A DNA stretch of 64,000 nucleotides, from positions 186,001 to 250,000 of the forward strand of contig NC_052475.1 in the NCBI RefSeq assembly GCF_009730915.1, in the 5' to 3' direction. The notes under the pieces are model-generated. The model made no database searches and had not been told where the DNA came from. It worked only from the letters and a program-made list of their open reading frames with translations. A program made the position numbers and the translations under genes. Shown one piece after another: positions 31,747-43,910 of this stretch; position 1 is the first letter of the stretch, and each line of letters starts with the position of its first letter. This DNA is from Dioscorea cayenensis subsp. rotundata. Lineage: Eukaryota > Streptophyta > Magnoliopsida > Dioscoreales > Dioscoreaceae.

Positions 31747-34326
31747 TCAGTATTTGTAGTCCTTAACATGGAGGCTCTCCGAAACACCTTCTCCGTTTGC
31801 GGCGTCACCCTTGTATGTCCCAAGTGTGGCCTCAGAGTTTGCCTTGCACCTACAGAGGAATGCAGTCCTTGCCTTTTCAATATTCTCCTCCTTCCCAGCC
31901 CACGCCTTGAGCGTGCTCTGCTGCAGTGCACGACCAAAAGAGAAGGAGAGTGACCATGGTTTCTTCCCCTTGAGTTGGTTCATGGCATTCAGGTTCAAAG
32001 TTGCCTCCTCCTCACTCTGCCCTCCAGAGAGGAAAACAATTGCCGGGACTGCTGGAGGGACGGTTCTTTGCAGGGTACGCACCGTGTACTCTGCAATAAC
32101 CTCTGGTGCTACCTTCTTTGCATCCGAACCAGGAGTCACCATGTTAGGCTTCAAGAGGGTGCCTTCCAACAGTACATGGTGATCATTCAGTGCCTTGTAG
32201 CAAGCAGCAAGCACACTCTCTGTTACTTGGGCGCAGCGATTGATATCATGCGGCCCATCCACAAGTATCTCTGGCTCCACAATCGGAACAAGACCATTTT
32301 CCTGGCAGATGATAGCGTAGCGAGCCAAACCATTCGCATTCTCATTGATTGCTAGTTGGGATGGCTCGGTAGGCCCAATGTTAAGAACAGCACGCCACTT
32401 GGCAAATCGAGCTCCAGCATCATAGTACTTGGCACATCGCTTACCAAGGTCATCATGGCCTTGTGTTGTTGTCTCACCATTAGTTCCCTTAAGATCCACA
32501 GTGCCCTTATCCACTTTAATTCCAGGAAGAACCCCACCTTCCTTGAGGACTTCAACAAATGGTTTTCCGCTAGCAGTCTGCTGGTAAAGGGTCTCCTCAA
32601 ACAGGATGACACCACTAAGGTATTGAAGAGCACCAGGGGTGCAAAAGAGGAGTTCCCTGAGGCCACGTCGATTCGTCTCTATATTCTCTATATTGATGCT
32701 GGCAAGGCGCTTGCCAATGGTGCCAGTTGACTCATCAGCTGCAAGAATCCCCTTTCCTGGAGTGCCAATGTAAGCAGCATTGGCAATGAGCTCATCTGCA
32801 ATTGAAAACAACAACAACAACAACAACAACATTAGTCACGTATCAACTCAAAAGTCAAACACACATAAAATTCAATATATATTTACGTCATAAGCGCATG
32901 ATAACACAAGGGATATAAATACAAGAGAACAAAGCATGCGGGATGATGGACAACCTCCACACATCGCAAGATACATGACGTATGTTGAACAGGAAAGACC
33001 TTGAAAATGACTTTGAGAGAGCTCTAATTGATGGCCAGAGTACATTTTTCCCAGAACAGAAATTCATTCTTGTTGGTACATAGTCATGAAGAATTATAGA
33101 TCCAAATCAAACCAGAAAGATGGTGGTCAAATTCAGGGGTATATCTATCTAGAATATGCTTTACTGTTGTTTCTCTTTGTACTGTTATTTTTCTTTTAAT
33201 AAATGTGGTTTATCCACATTTAATAAAAAAAATATATATATATATATATATATATGCTTTACTGATGCACAAATTTCTATCTAGTTGGAGTTGCTCATCA
33301 GCTAAGCAAATAATGTTAGCAATAGCTGACACAATCTCGCACCATAATCTTCCTTTGTCTAGTTGTTCTACATGATCATCCTCTAACATGGACACAAATT
33401 TATATATAATTAACATGACATCTAGGAAACCCATTGTTGTTAAGCCCTTCTCCTTTTTGCCCGTCATGCATCATAATAGCAATTGATTATCTTAAAGAAC
33501 ATGTGTAAGATACATTGGCAAAAAGAAGAAAAAAAAAAATACCAGATTATAAGAGGAAGGGACAAGCAATTTTCTACTTAGTTTAAAACCGTCTGTCAAC
33601 CAGGAAATCCTTATAGATTTTATATCAGTCCATTCACCAATCCAATTCTGTCTCAAGTTTAACCCGATATCACAATAGAATTCAATCCTAAGAAATTTAC
33701 ATCAATTTTCCTCAGATCCCAAACTAAACCAGTAAAAATCTACCCAATCATCAATTGTTGTGCCACAAACCTCACAAGATGGTCTAGTTCGAACTCTGAT
33801 TGTCACTATGCCATCATAAGACATGAATGAGGAACATGTAGGGTAAAATCTTCACTCTAAGGCCATCCTTCTCAATAAATCCCCAAAGAGATTAATTTGG
33901 CTAAAAGAATATAATCACATTGGTCAAATAAAAATTTGATATTTGCATGAGCGCGCATGCATACAATTATAAATACATGATTACTACGGAATTGAGTTAT
34001 GTATTAAATCCTATGGCATGATTTGGGGAATTCAAGGGACGAAACAAATACATGTAAATCAACATATCACGCTCAACATAACAAAAGTGCAGAGATGTTC
34101 AAGATAGATATTGGCCGAATCTATGTTTGTAGCAGAACAAAACACAAGACTTTATATATATATATATATATATATAAATGAATAAACACAAGAATTGGAA
34201 AACCACATCAAATATTCACTAAAAAAATAATTTAAAGGTGAAAAGAAGATGATCGAAAGAGAAGCATATATTAGATTGAGAAAGAGGTGTGGGATGACCG
34301 TGATATTTTCCGCAGTATGCCGACAT
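31747..34326 (-). CDS. FBA: Fructose-bisphosphate aldolase, class I, cytosolic (2 exons)
   Basis: Exon 1 is 34326-34299 (28 nt) and exon 2 is 32795-31747, giving exactly 358 aa, the usual cytosolic length. Exon 1 encodes MSAYCGKYH plus one base. Joining G to AT gives the Asp of [18 protein letters not shown], matching the family. An open frame running straight through into intron sequence (start at 32832) would give a false N-terminus. Key residues are the ADES segment (Asp30), KWRAVL, VEPEIL (Glu184/186) and the Schiff-base Lys225 in LLKPNMV; the protein ends in Tyr (HVKDYKY). There is no plastid transit peptide. It cleaves fructose-1,6-bisphosphate to DHAP and glyceraldehyde-3-phosphate in glycolysis and gluconeogenesis. 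The 1.5-kb intron holds a GTT run next to the acceptor and a LINE-tail-like segment (33160-33230). Confidence 0.95.
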
Positions 34327-34410
34327 GGCTGTTGGTTGTGTCTTCTTCCTGTTTGTTCCTCGTGTGCAGTTGGGGATGAAAAAGCAATGGAGCGACAGAA
34401 AAGGGGTGAG

Positions 34411-34520
34411 TATATAAAGTGGAAAAGGTCAATGAGATGCAAGGCCCATGGCGAATGACATGGGCTTCGGCCACGTGGCACTACGTCATGGCCGGTGTAG
34501 GGCTTCAGCGGCCCAATCAC
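34411..34520 (-). promoter_or_regulatory. FBA promoter: G-box and site-II-like elements
   Basis: A CACGTG G-box (34472-34477) lies about 150 bp before the ATG, beside TACGTCA (34482-34488). TGGGC(C/T) site-II-like motifs occur at about 34442-34448, 34460-34466 and 34511-34517. A TATATA stretch is at 34411-34417. G-boxes bind bZIP/bHLH factors, and site II is common in plant housekeeping promoters. Use here is inferred. Confidence 0.4.
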
Positions 34521-35466
34521 ATGATTCATATCCCTTGTGTGTTTGTATGGTTTAAAATAAGTAATAGTCCATCCTCAACTGCTCAATGCTCATCCTTGGC
34601 CTCACAAAGCACGCGGGAATCACACCGTCTTCTCCGTTCTTCTGATCTGTATTTAACTATTTAAGACCAGGCAATGCCCATCTTGTCTACCTCTACCCCT
34701 TGTCTCTCTCCTTTCATATAATATATATATATATATATAGATGAATTTAAAAAATAACAATCTTATTCTATTTCAACCAACTAACTCCCACATTCGACTT
34801 TTTTAATGAAAACTGCTCCGAAAGAGGGTTTTTTTACGAAGTGGATAAACAGGTTTAATTTTACAAACTGAATCCTTTAATTTCCAAGAAACTCTCTTGT
34901 CAGTCCTCTTGCTGAAAATCTCAACCACACTACCGCAGGTTGTGTATAAAGCTTCTAATTCAGCTTGTAGGCTTTGAGTTAGCTTGAACAGCAGATGCTC
35001 CAATCAAAATAAAGGAAAATAAACTGGAAGTAGGTTCAAGAGTGAGAGTCATCCTGTGTTGCCTTTTGTTCCACAAGGGCTTTGATCTCTCTAGACTCTA
35101 GGTGGTTATTAGATTCCTCACTTGAGTGGGGATTTAGTTTTTAGCTCTGTATGTTTTCTGTTTTATATCTAGTGTTGTTCTGTTTACCGTTTTTGTAATT
35201 TCAGATGTCTTCAGCTAAAACAAAAAAGACACACACACACATTCAATTGTTGTTGGATCACATCACAACTCACCCAGAGTGTAGCTGTGTAGGGGAGAAC
35301 AAAGGTTGATCATCTGATATGAATTTTTTATTTCGTATTACTCGAAATTTAAAACAAAAAAAATAAACAAAGTCATATTTACGTTAGACTTCACTTGGGG
35401 AAGGGTAAGATAAGATAGCTATCCACTTTATTCAAAAATAGCCCGTGGGAGATTAATGCAGAAAAG
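34521..35466. other. Intergenic before the gap, with a minus-strand retroelement tail
   Basis: TA microsatellite at about 34719-34739. At 34831-34866 the minus strand reads TTTAAACCTGTTTATCCACTT followed by an A-run, like the LINE tails elsewhere in the window. The adjacent minus-strand frame to about 35003 may be an old LINE RNase H remnant. No host gene is recognised. Confidence 0.4.
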
Positions 35467-36466
35467 NNNNNNNNNNNNNNNNNNNNNNNNNNNNNNNNNN
35501 NNNNNNNNNNNNNNNNNNNNNNNNNNNNNNNNNNNNNNNNNNNNNNNNNNNNNNNNNNNNNNNNNNNNNNNNNNNNNNNNNNNNNNNNNNNNNNNNNNNN
35601 NNNNNNNNNNNNNNNNNNNNNNNNNNNNNNNNNNNNNNNNNNNNNNNNNNNNNNNNNNNNNNNNNNNNNNNNNNNNNNNNNNNNNNNNNNNNNNNNNNNN
35701 NNNNNNNNNNNNNNNNNNNNNNNNNNNNNNNNNNNNNNNNNNNNNNNNNNNNNNNNNNNNNNNNNNNNNNNNNNNNNNNNNNNNNNNNNNNNNNNNNNNN
35801 NNNNNNNNNNNNNNNNNNNNNNNNNNNNNNNNNNNNNNNNNNNNNNNNNNNNNNNNNNNNNNNNNNNNNNNNNNNNNNNNNNNNNNNNNNNNNNNNNNNN
35901 NNNNNNNNNNNNNNNNNNNNNNNNNNNNNNNNNNNNNNNNNNNNNNNNNNNNNNNNNNNNNNNNNNNNNNNNNNNNNNNNNNNNNNNNNNNNNNNNNNNN
36001 NNNNNNNNNNNNNNNNNNNNNNNNNNNNNNNNNNNNNNNNNNNNNNNNNNNNNNNNNNNNNNNNNNNNNNNNNNNNNNNNNNNNNNNNNNNNNNNNNNNN
36101 NNNNNNNNNNNNNNNNNNNNNNNNNNNNNNNNNNNNNNNNNNNNNNNNNNNNNNNNNNNNNNNNNNNNNNNNNNNNNNNNNNNNNNNNNNNNNNNNNNNN
36201 NNNNNNNNNNNNNNNNNNNNNNNNNNNNNNNNNNNNNNNNNNNNNNNNNNNNNNNNNNNNNNNNNNNNNNNNNNNNNNNNNNNNNNNNNNNNNNNNNNNN
36301 NNNNNNNNNNNNNNNNNNNNNNNNNNNNNNNNNNNNNNNNNNNNNNNNNNNNNNNNNNNNNNNNNNNNNNNNNNNNNNNNNNNNNNNNNNNNNNNNNNNN
36401 NNNNNNNNNNNNNNNNNNNNNNNNNNNNNNNNNNNNNNNNNNNNNNNNNNNNNNNNNNNNNNNNNN
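35467..36466. other. Assembly gap, exactly 1,000 N
   Basis: A round-number run of N, normally a placeholder for a gap of unknown length. Linkage across it is not proven by this sequence. Confidence 0.98.
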
Positions 36467-38853
36467 GAAGAGAGAGAGCATTGTTACTCAACTATGGTGA
36501 AATAATTATTCCATGTTGTTTTAATTATGCTCTCTGCTCTATCTGTCATCATTATCATATTTCTTTCCTTCTCTGTTTCTCATTCTCTCTAACACTCTAT
36601 CTCCTTCATTTGTTTTTTAAAGATTTCATTATCTATATATTTCTATTAAATTTAGTATATACTTCAAACAAATATATTTAAAGATAAATTTGTTATACTT
36701 ATGATTCAAGTGTTAAGGTAACAATGGTGTAATGCTTTTTACATTTTTTCCTTGTTTTTTAAGGGAATGTTTTTATTTCAGAATTATCAACAAAGTTATT
36801 CATATTGTTATTGTTTGGATTTGTGTAGAAATGCATTTGAATTAATGCTTTTCAGATATCTTTATCCAAAATTTTAGGCACGTTTTTCTTTTTATGATGT
36901 TTGCTATCAGGAGGTGGATTTAGTAAATGTATTTGTTCTTTTTTTCCCTTTTGCTAAGATTTGATGTTGATTTTTGATTCTCTCAATAAATTAAATTATT
37001 CTGTGTTATTTTTTATATATATATATATATATATCCATTTCTAATAATTTAGGTTGGAAGTTTGGAATTGTGGCAATCTTTCTTCTCTAGTTTGTTACAA
37101 CAATTTTTTTTAATTATTTAGGTTTAATTTTTTGTTTTCTTTATGTATTTTTCTCAAATGTTTATTTTTTTTCCTTTGTCTTCTATTTGCTTTCTCAAAT
37201 TCTTAACGATCATTTTTTTATTATGTTAGAATGTGAGAGAAGTCTTGTAACTATTTTGAAAAATAAAATAAACCTGAATCATGTTCTCTCCCCAAACATG
37301 AGATTATTAATTAATATCTTTTAATTAATATTAAAGATAATAACAATAATTATTATAATATTAAAACTAAATCTTAACCTCCGGCCGTCCCTTCCATCAT
37401 TCGATGCGCCATCTCCCACGGCAGGGGAACGGATGAGTAGAGGACGTTAGCAGCGGCGTTGAAGAGTCTTGCAGGGATGAAAGCGGTGATCGAGCCGAAG
37501 AATCCAACTACATAACGGAGGGTAGGAAATGAAGGTGCGGGCAAGAGAATTTGCTACGCCATCTCTCACAGCAAGGGGATGGATTCGCTGTACCAACACG
37601 TTTACGATGAGGAATGAAGAGAACCAAAAATGGAGAAAGCAAAGAACTTGGCAAAAAAATGTCATTATCTAAGTTTATGGCAGGCAAAATCAACTGTTCA
37701 GTTGTTTTTTATATTGACAATTTTCGTCTATATCTTTTTGTCTATTTTATATTCTCATGAGTTGTTTTTCCACTAAATTCATTGCACAAATAATATGTGG
37801 CAGCATATGAATTTCATGGCCTTTGTTTAGTCTGTTTGTGGTGTTTTCTTTCTCATGATCCCAATAAACCAATATGAACCAATATGAAAATGGCAAATGT
37901 CAGCTGCAGAGGGTAATAAGTGATCTTTAGGAAGGAGTCTGATTCAAAAATCTGAAGGTTATAGATTTTTCTGATTAAATCCCAGCCATCGATTTTGTAT
38001 TATTGAATACCAAGTTGATATATGATAAACCAATATGAAAGTGCCAAATGTCAGCTGCAAAGAGTCTCGAATACTATTTGTTAAAATTAATATATAGTTA
38101 TAAATGAAAAACAAAAAATATGGATGCCCGTGTTAGTAGAATAATATAAAATGTTGAGAGTGGAGTGCTTGTCATGCTCACCCAGAAAAGACACTTTCTT
38201 TAAAGATAAACTAATATGGATGCCCGTGTTTGTGCTAGAGGCTTCATCTAATAATACAAATCATTTTTTAAAAAAAAAATCACTTAACAAAAATACAAAA
38301 AAAAACACAAACATCAATATTATTAGATTAATTAAATAAAACAAATATAAATAATAATAATAATCATCATCATCATATATATATAAATGAAAAACAATGA
38401 AAACAAAATTAAAATAAAAACACAATATATCTAAAAAAAAGAATATTAAAATATACAAAATCATGTTTATATATATATATATATATTAATATGATATATA
38501 TATATATATATTGAGAGGGATGATGTGTTGGTGTGGGACCCACTCAAGTAAATGAGAGTGTAAGGGCTATTGAGTAATTTCATTTGGTTTGTTTAACCAA
38601 TCTTGTAAGTCCAAATGTCAATTGGAGAGGCTAGGGAGTACTATTAGTTAAGATTAATATATAGTTATATATCTCTCCCTAAGTTGACTATGATGTGAAA
38701 TATTATTTATTAAGGGATAATTCTAGGTTTTAACTAGATTTAATTTAAATATATTTACTCATGTAGATGAAATGACTTCTGAATAAAGTCAATACCTAAT
38801 TTTTTTTTTTTATCTCTCTACTAAAAAATATTTTTGACTAGAAAAGTTTGGGG

Positions 38854-38894
<41 letters not shown>

Positions 38895-39165
38895 ACGAGG
38901 TTGATGTAATTGTACTGTTTCTGGCATCTGAGAATCCACATTTACCAATGACAAGACTGCTTAATTAATAACATGAAGGACATTGAGTTTTTAATATTCA
39001 CATATATGGCACTCTGTTGGTCAATCATTTATGTGCTTTATGAGTTATTTATATTTATTTGTGTGGCCTCAAAACTTAAGAAATTATCATATTACTCTGT
39101 TTTATTAATATTGGTTAAATACTTATAAATAGTAGCTTGTCATGTGCTTTAGTAATTACATGCAG
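36467..39165. other. Intergenic, AT-rich
   Basis: Several TA microsatellites (about 37014-37034, 38468-38488, 38494-38511, 38856-38891). A GC-richer island at 37380-37670 has an internal diverged duplication (CGCCATCTC(C/T)CAC(G/A)GCA at about 37407 and 37557). Similar segments ending in ATTAATATATAGTTATA occur at 38045-38103 and 38612-38669. No gene is recognised. Confidence 0.45.
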
Positions 39166-39170
39166 GGTTG

Positions 39171-39890
39171 TCAAACTCAGACCGGCTCGGCTGATCTGAT
39201 CGAAAAAATTAGGAATAGGCCATGAGGTCGGTCCGGGCATGTCATTAAACTCGGGTTTTAACTAGCCCGTTTAAGACCCGGACAACCCGGTCAGTTTAAC
39301 CAATAACCGGTTAAATCGACCTGGTGAAACCGGTCGGTGCTAACATATGACTAAAAAAGAGAAAGGCTGAGAGAGTGAAGAAGAGGAAAATTGAGAGGAG
39401 AGAGAAGAAGCAGGGGCACACGGTGAGAGGTGACAAACATGAGTGAGAAGAAGATGATTGAACTCTTAAACTTTTCATTATAATTAATAAGGGATGACAT
39501 TAATAATAAAAAAAATTATTTTAAAGAGAGAGAGTGGTCATGTAAGTCCCGAGATGCATGACCACTCGCTCGGGTCTCACATATATCACATGCATTTGAA
39601 TTTTTATTTTTTATTTTTATTTTTTAAAATATTTTATAGGTTTTGAAAGTTAAGAAGGATATATAAAATTAAAATTTTAAATATTAAATTAGATTAATTA
39701 TATTTTTCAGTTATGAAAAATAGTGATTATATTATTTTTTATATTTATTAATTATTATAATATATTTTTAATATTTTATTATTAACTCCGGTTCGACCCG
39801 ATCGAACCCATCGATCCTTGACCCCTGGCTTTGACTGGGTCAATGTCCGGACCGGATCTGACGATCTTGATTCCATGACATTCTAGAATA
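39171..39890. mobile_element. Probable non-autonomous DNA element with CCGG-rich ends
   Basis: Ends rich in CCGG/ACCGGT words (39180-39350 and 39785-39870) flank an AT-rich interior. The outer ends are roughly inverted (TGTCAAACTCAGACCGG on the left against TGTCATGGAATCAAGATCG read from the right). No coding region. Superfamily and target duplication cannot be fixed by eye. Confidence 0.4.
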
Positions 39891-41758
39891 TTATTATTTT
39901 AGTCCTCTGTCATTTTAATTCCTCAAAGATAGACAAAATAGTTGGCTTGTTTATTAAATTTACAAACAATCATCAAATCATACATCTTACGGATATAAAG
40001 GAAATTTTGAGGAATCAAATTAATAAGTAATAATATCAATTTTGTTATAAATCTAAGTCAAGGAGATTTCCTTGGCTTCATGAATTTGATTTTGAGGAAA
40101 ATGAAAAAAAATATATCATTTGACACATATTTCTTGTTTTGCATGGTTTTTTTTTTTTTAAAGTCAACAAACCACTAATACAAAGATAAAAATAAAATAG
40201 AATAAGAAAAATAATATAAGATTGTAACAATGAAACAAAGATAGCACAAGACAGACACTAGAAGGAGGAACATCCACCAAAAGTTGAAAAATAATAAAAA
40301 AAGGTTACAAAAGAGAATTGGAGAAGCAAGATAGATGCAATTAAAGCCAAATGATTATGTCGCGAAAATCACTTTGGGTGAAGCAAGTTCCATAATGGGT
40401 GAAAGTCAATGGTCTCACAAAGTTGAAGCCCCTTTTAATTGTTTGAATGGACTCCCTAAATATAGTTTTCTAAGAGTTTAGAGATGCATTTATTGAAGCA
40501 AAAAGCATATGATCAATTTTACAAATGAATAAAAGATGTGAAGATGTTATGCAGGAAAAAGATGCGATGATTCCGTTCAAGCTAAATAATCCAACAGATT
40601 ACCCAAAAATGGGGGTTTTCGGGTCATAAATGCTTGCTCCCTAAGAGAATAAAGCCTCCTCAAAGGACATGAGGGACTTTGGGACATTAAAAAAAGTGTG
40701 GAGTAGTGCACCAAATCCTATAAGTAGAAGGGCAATTTAATAACAAGTGGCCCACTGTACGTTGTTCAACCAAAAACATTTCAATCGAACTTACAATTAT
40801 ATAAAAAAGAATAAATACAAAATTCCAAATACAAAAGGAAAAAAATTGAAAATAATAATAATAAAACGGTTATGAGAAGCATGGAGTTTGCAGACCTAGG
40901 AGGGGAGAGTCGAGTAGCTCCGGATGATTGAGCTTAGTACGGGCTAGTTTTGCAAAGTCTTTTTTAGTCTCCTAGGGACCTCCCCTTTTCCCTAAGAACA
41001 GTGGTTTATTTTTGTGCTCAGTTGTTCTCCTATTATTCCATTTCTAGTGGACTCTGCTCTTTGTTTTGCTTTTGTTGTTTGGTCTTTTCAACCTTTGCTG
41101 GCTTACGTCGCTCTTGGAGATGTTTATTTGTCACCTTGGTATGTAACCGCTTTGGTTTTTGAATAAATGTGGTTACAAAAAAAGAGGGTTATCACAATAA
41201 TCAAATAGATCAAGTGGGCAACAATAGTAACTTTTTCCCTTGCGGAGAGATAGAAGGATCAACTATGACTCTTTCTCATAATATTGATTAAGATGAATGA
41301 CTTGTCAACCTTATTAAAAATAAAATTTAATGATCGGATAAATTTAATAAAAACAACAAATTTATACTCGTATAAAACACTTGCAAAGATGCGAAGTAAA
41401 CATCGAAGGCTTTCAATTAATGAAGTCAATAGCTTACAATTTATCGTAACACATTATAATTTCCATAGCAGTATCATTTTCTCTAAAATGCAATCCAAAT
41501 TGAAATTAATTATATCCCCTAATTCTCTCATCTCCACAAAAACAACACAAACATAGACACTCGGCCCCTCCCCATATTAACACCAAAAGTTCAGAACAGT
41601 AATTAAAAAAATGAAATAACAGAACAGAGAAATAATCCCAAATTTTCTTAATTTATTTCATACAAAATCTCTAACATATAAAAAAAAAAAACAAAAACAA
41701 AAACAAAACAAAACTACATGAAATAAAGCTCAAATCAAATCAACACCCTTTTCATCAA
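39891..41758. other. Intergenic with two retroelement 3' ends
   Basis: At 40148-40172 a minus-strand A-run plus AGTGGTTTGTTGAC begins a segment (to about 40750) that may be an old minus-strand LINE end. At about 40930-41185 a plus-strand, T-rich segment ends in AATAAATGTGGTTAC plus an A-run, again like an L1 3' UTR. No host gene is recognised. Confidence 0.4.
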
Positions 41759-42613
41759 TCAACTAATACAAGCCCCAAACAACTTCACCACCTTCTTCTC
41801 TTCCTCCTCCTCCTCCTCCTCCTCCTCCATTTTCAACCCAAGCTCCAACTCCACATCTCCATCACCACCATGCTTCACCACATCAATCATACAATAACTC
41901 CTCTCACCCCTTTCTCCCCTCTCCTCACACCTATAAAACACAATCACATCTTTAGCCCTCAACCCTTTCTCCTTCACAAACTTATTCCACCCTTTTGTAA
42001 ACACATAACTCTGACTACTCTTCCAATAACAATACCTAAACATCCACACTCCATCCTCCCTATCCCTAAACTCAAGCATCATCTCCTCCACACTCCCCTC
42101 CATCATCACCGGAAAGTACTGCACCGCATGCTTCTTCGGCACTACCAATCTATTCAACTTCCCGACATCGCTCGGCGTCAACTCCTTATCAAAAAGCTCC
42201 ACACACTTAACTCCATCTTTCCCAAAAGACCCCCCCAACATCGTCTTACTCTTCAATTTTGAATTCCTCATGAAGTGCAAGAACTCGGAGAATCTATTTT
42301 CATAAGACCCATCTCTAATCATGGCAAGAACAGCTTCGGTTGTGAAGAGTTCTTGAAAGTGTGGTTCGAGTGAAGTAAGTTCATTCCAAGGGAAATTCCG
42401 GTGAGCGTTGCTCCGGTGGAGCTTGATGGCCGCACTGTCATAGGCCATGGCAGCGGCGCGCTCCGTCTTGAATGTTCCGAGCCATATTCGGGTGTGATTA
42501 GTGTATATTTGTGCTCCCCAGTGCCCGTTTTGCTGAAGAACTACACCTTTGAATCTTGTCGATGTTTCGGCTTCTTCTTGTCCTGTTAACGTGAAACTGA
42601 GTTTGGTTTCCAT
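41759..42613 (-). CDS. RAV: RAV-type transcription factor (AP2/ERF + B3)
   Basis: Intronless, 284 aa. An AP2/ERF domain at about residues 20-76 (FKGVVLQQNGHWGAQIY, WLGTF, AAAMAYDSAAIKL) is followed by a B3 domain at about 138-245 (LFDKELTPSDVGKLNRLVVP, WMFRYCYWKSSQSYVFTKGW). This pairing is unique to the plant RAV/TEMPRANILLO family, which binds bipartite CAACA + CACCTG sites and mostly represses, for example flowering and growth genes. The C-terminus has LELGL (256-260), which fits the LxLxL EAR repression pattern, a Glu run (263-272), and VKLFGA (276-281), a variant of the family's RLFGV repression motif. A shorter-than-usual N-terminus is normal for single-exon RAVs. Nuclear location is inferred. 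Confidence 0.95.
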   Translation of the reverse strand: METKLSFTLTGQEEAETSTRFKGVVLQQNGHWGAQIYTNHTRIWLGTFKTERAAAMAYDSAAIKLHRSNAHRNFPWNELTSLEPHFQELFTTEAVLAMIRDGSYENRFSEFLHFMRNSKLKSKTMLGGSFGKDGVKCVELFDKELTPSDVGKLNRLVVPKKHAVQYFPVMMEGSVEEMMLEFRDREDGVWMFRYCYWKSSQSYVFTKGWNKFVKEKGLRAKDVIVFYRCEERGERGERSYCMIDVVKHGGDGDVELELGLKMEEEEEEEEEEKKVVKLFGACIS

Positions 42614-43910
42614 GCAAATACATGCACGTACGTTGAGAAATTGATTGATTGTGAATTTGGGAGAGTTTGGGAGGGATGAAGGTGGAAAAGGATGAGGATG
42701 GTTGTAATTATGGAAAGTATTGGTTGGTGAATTGGGGCTAGAATTAGAGGATTGATGAGGATGGAGAGATGGTTTGGCCAGGGGGATGATGATTAATTAA
42801 TTCATGCATGGGATGAAGTCTTAAGTGTTGCCAGATATTTTGGGTTCTATTTTTGGAAAGATTTGGGTTGGTTTAGTATGATTGAGATTTTTTCAAATTA
42901 CCTTCTATTTTTGGAGGTTATTTGTTCCTGATGTGTGGATTTACTGTTTTTTTTTTTAATTTGATTTGATTAATTAATGTGTAATTTAAGAGAACCATTG
43001 ATTTATTTACAGGTTATTCATGTGGTGTGGTGTGGGGTTAGTTTTTTTTTTTTTTGTTATTTTATTTAAAAAATAGGGGGAAATCATTATTATATAAAGA
43101 AAACAAGAAAGTTATTACAAGAGTTGTTGCTTTAAACATAACGCTTCAATTTATACAAAAATGAGTCATGAAATGATATAAATATTATTAATTTAAAAAT
43201 TTGAAGGATATTTGTTGATATAATAATTCATGTTTTATGTTGTTTTTAAAATTTCAAATTCTAACCATATTTAGATTATTTACCCAAATATTTCCATATA
43301 TAGATATGTATATATATATATATATAATCAAATTTTCACCATGATTTTTATTTGAATTCTTTCTTTATATGTTTTAATATTTATAGTAAATTATCTTTCA
43401 ATAATTTTTTTTATGAAATCAGTTTGCACTTGATTACTGATTTGGTTACAAACTTAGGCAAGCCTAAGTTTGACTAAAAGTCAAAGAACGCCAGCGTGAA
43501 CATCCACCACAAATCGGCCTCGAGATGATACTTTAGATCATATCTCAAGATAAATCCTGCGGCTGATATACAACGTGAGGACCTAAGCGTGTTCTTATGT
43601 CGGTGATTTGTCTATATATATATATTTAGCCCTAATTCCGAAACACTACGCGTTTTCTTTGCTTGCGAGGGTTTCTCTTCGTGGCGGAGGTGATCGGCGA
43701 GAAGGGCGGCGTTTCAGGTCAGGGATTCCATAGATTTTTTCTTGTTTTCAGGCAAGGTCTTGGATTTTTCGCTTCAATCTCGTCTGCGGATTTCTAGGGC
43801 TTTGAGATACTTGGTCGATTTTTGAATCGATTTCTAGGGTTTGTGTTTTTTAACCGTATTCATCTAGAAAACCAATTTTTTCCTTCGGATTTTGCTCGAT
43901 TTGATCAATA
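42614..43910. other. Divergent region between RAV and CDKG
   Basis: Shared upstream region of two head-to-head genes. It holds a minus-strand A-rich tail at about 43041-43080, a TA run (43312-43326), and the CDKG 5' leader from about 43640 (GGCGGAGGTG ...). No other gene is recognised. Confidence 0.45.

Noticed and set aside
32796-32832. Leucine-rich start of the aldolase frame
   Set aside because: It comes from a GTT repeat in the intron. The true first exon is at 34299-34326.
35391-36505. Open frames across the N-run
   Set aside because: Artefacts of ambiguous bases.
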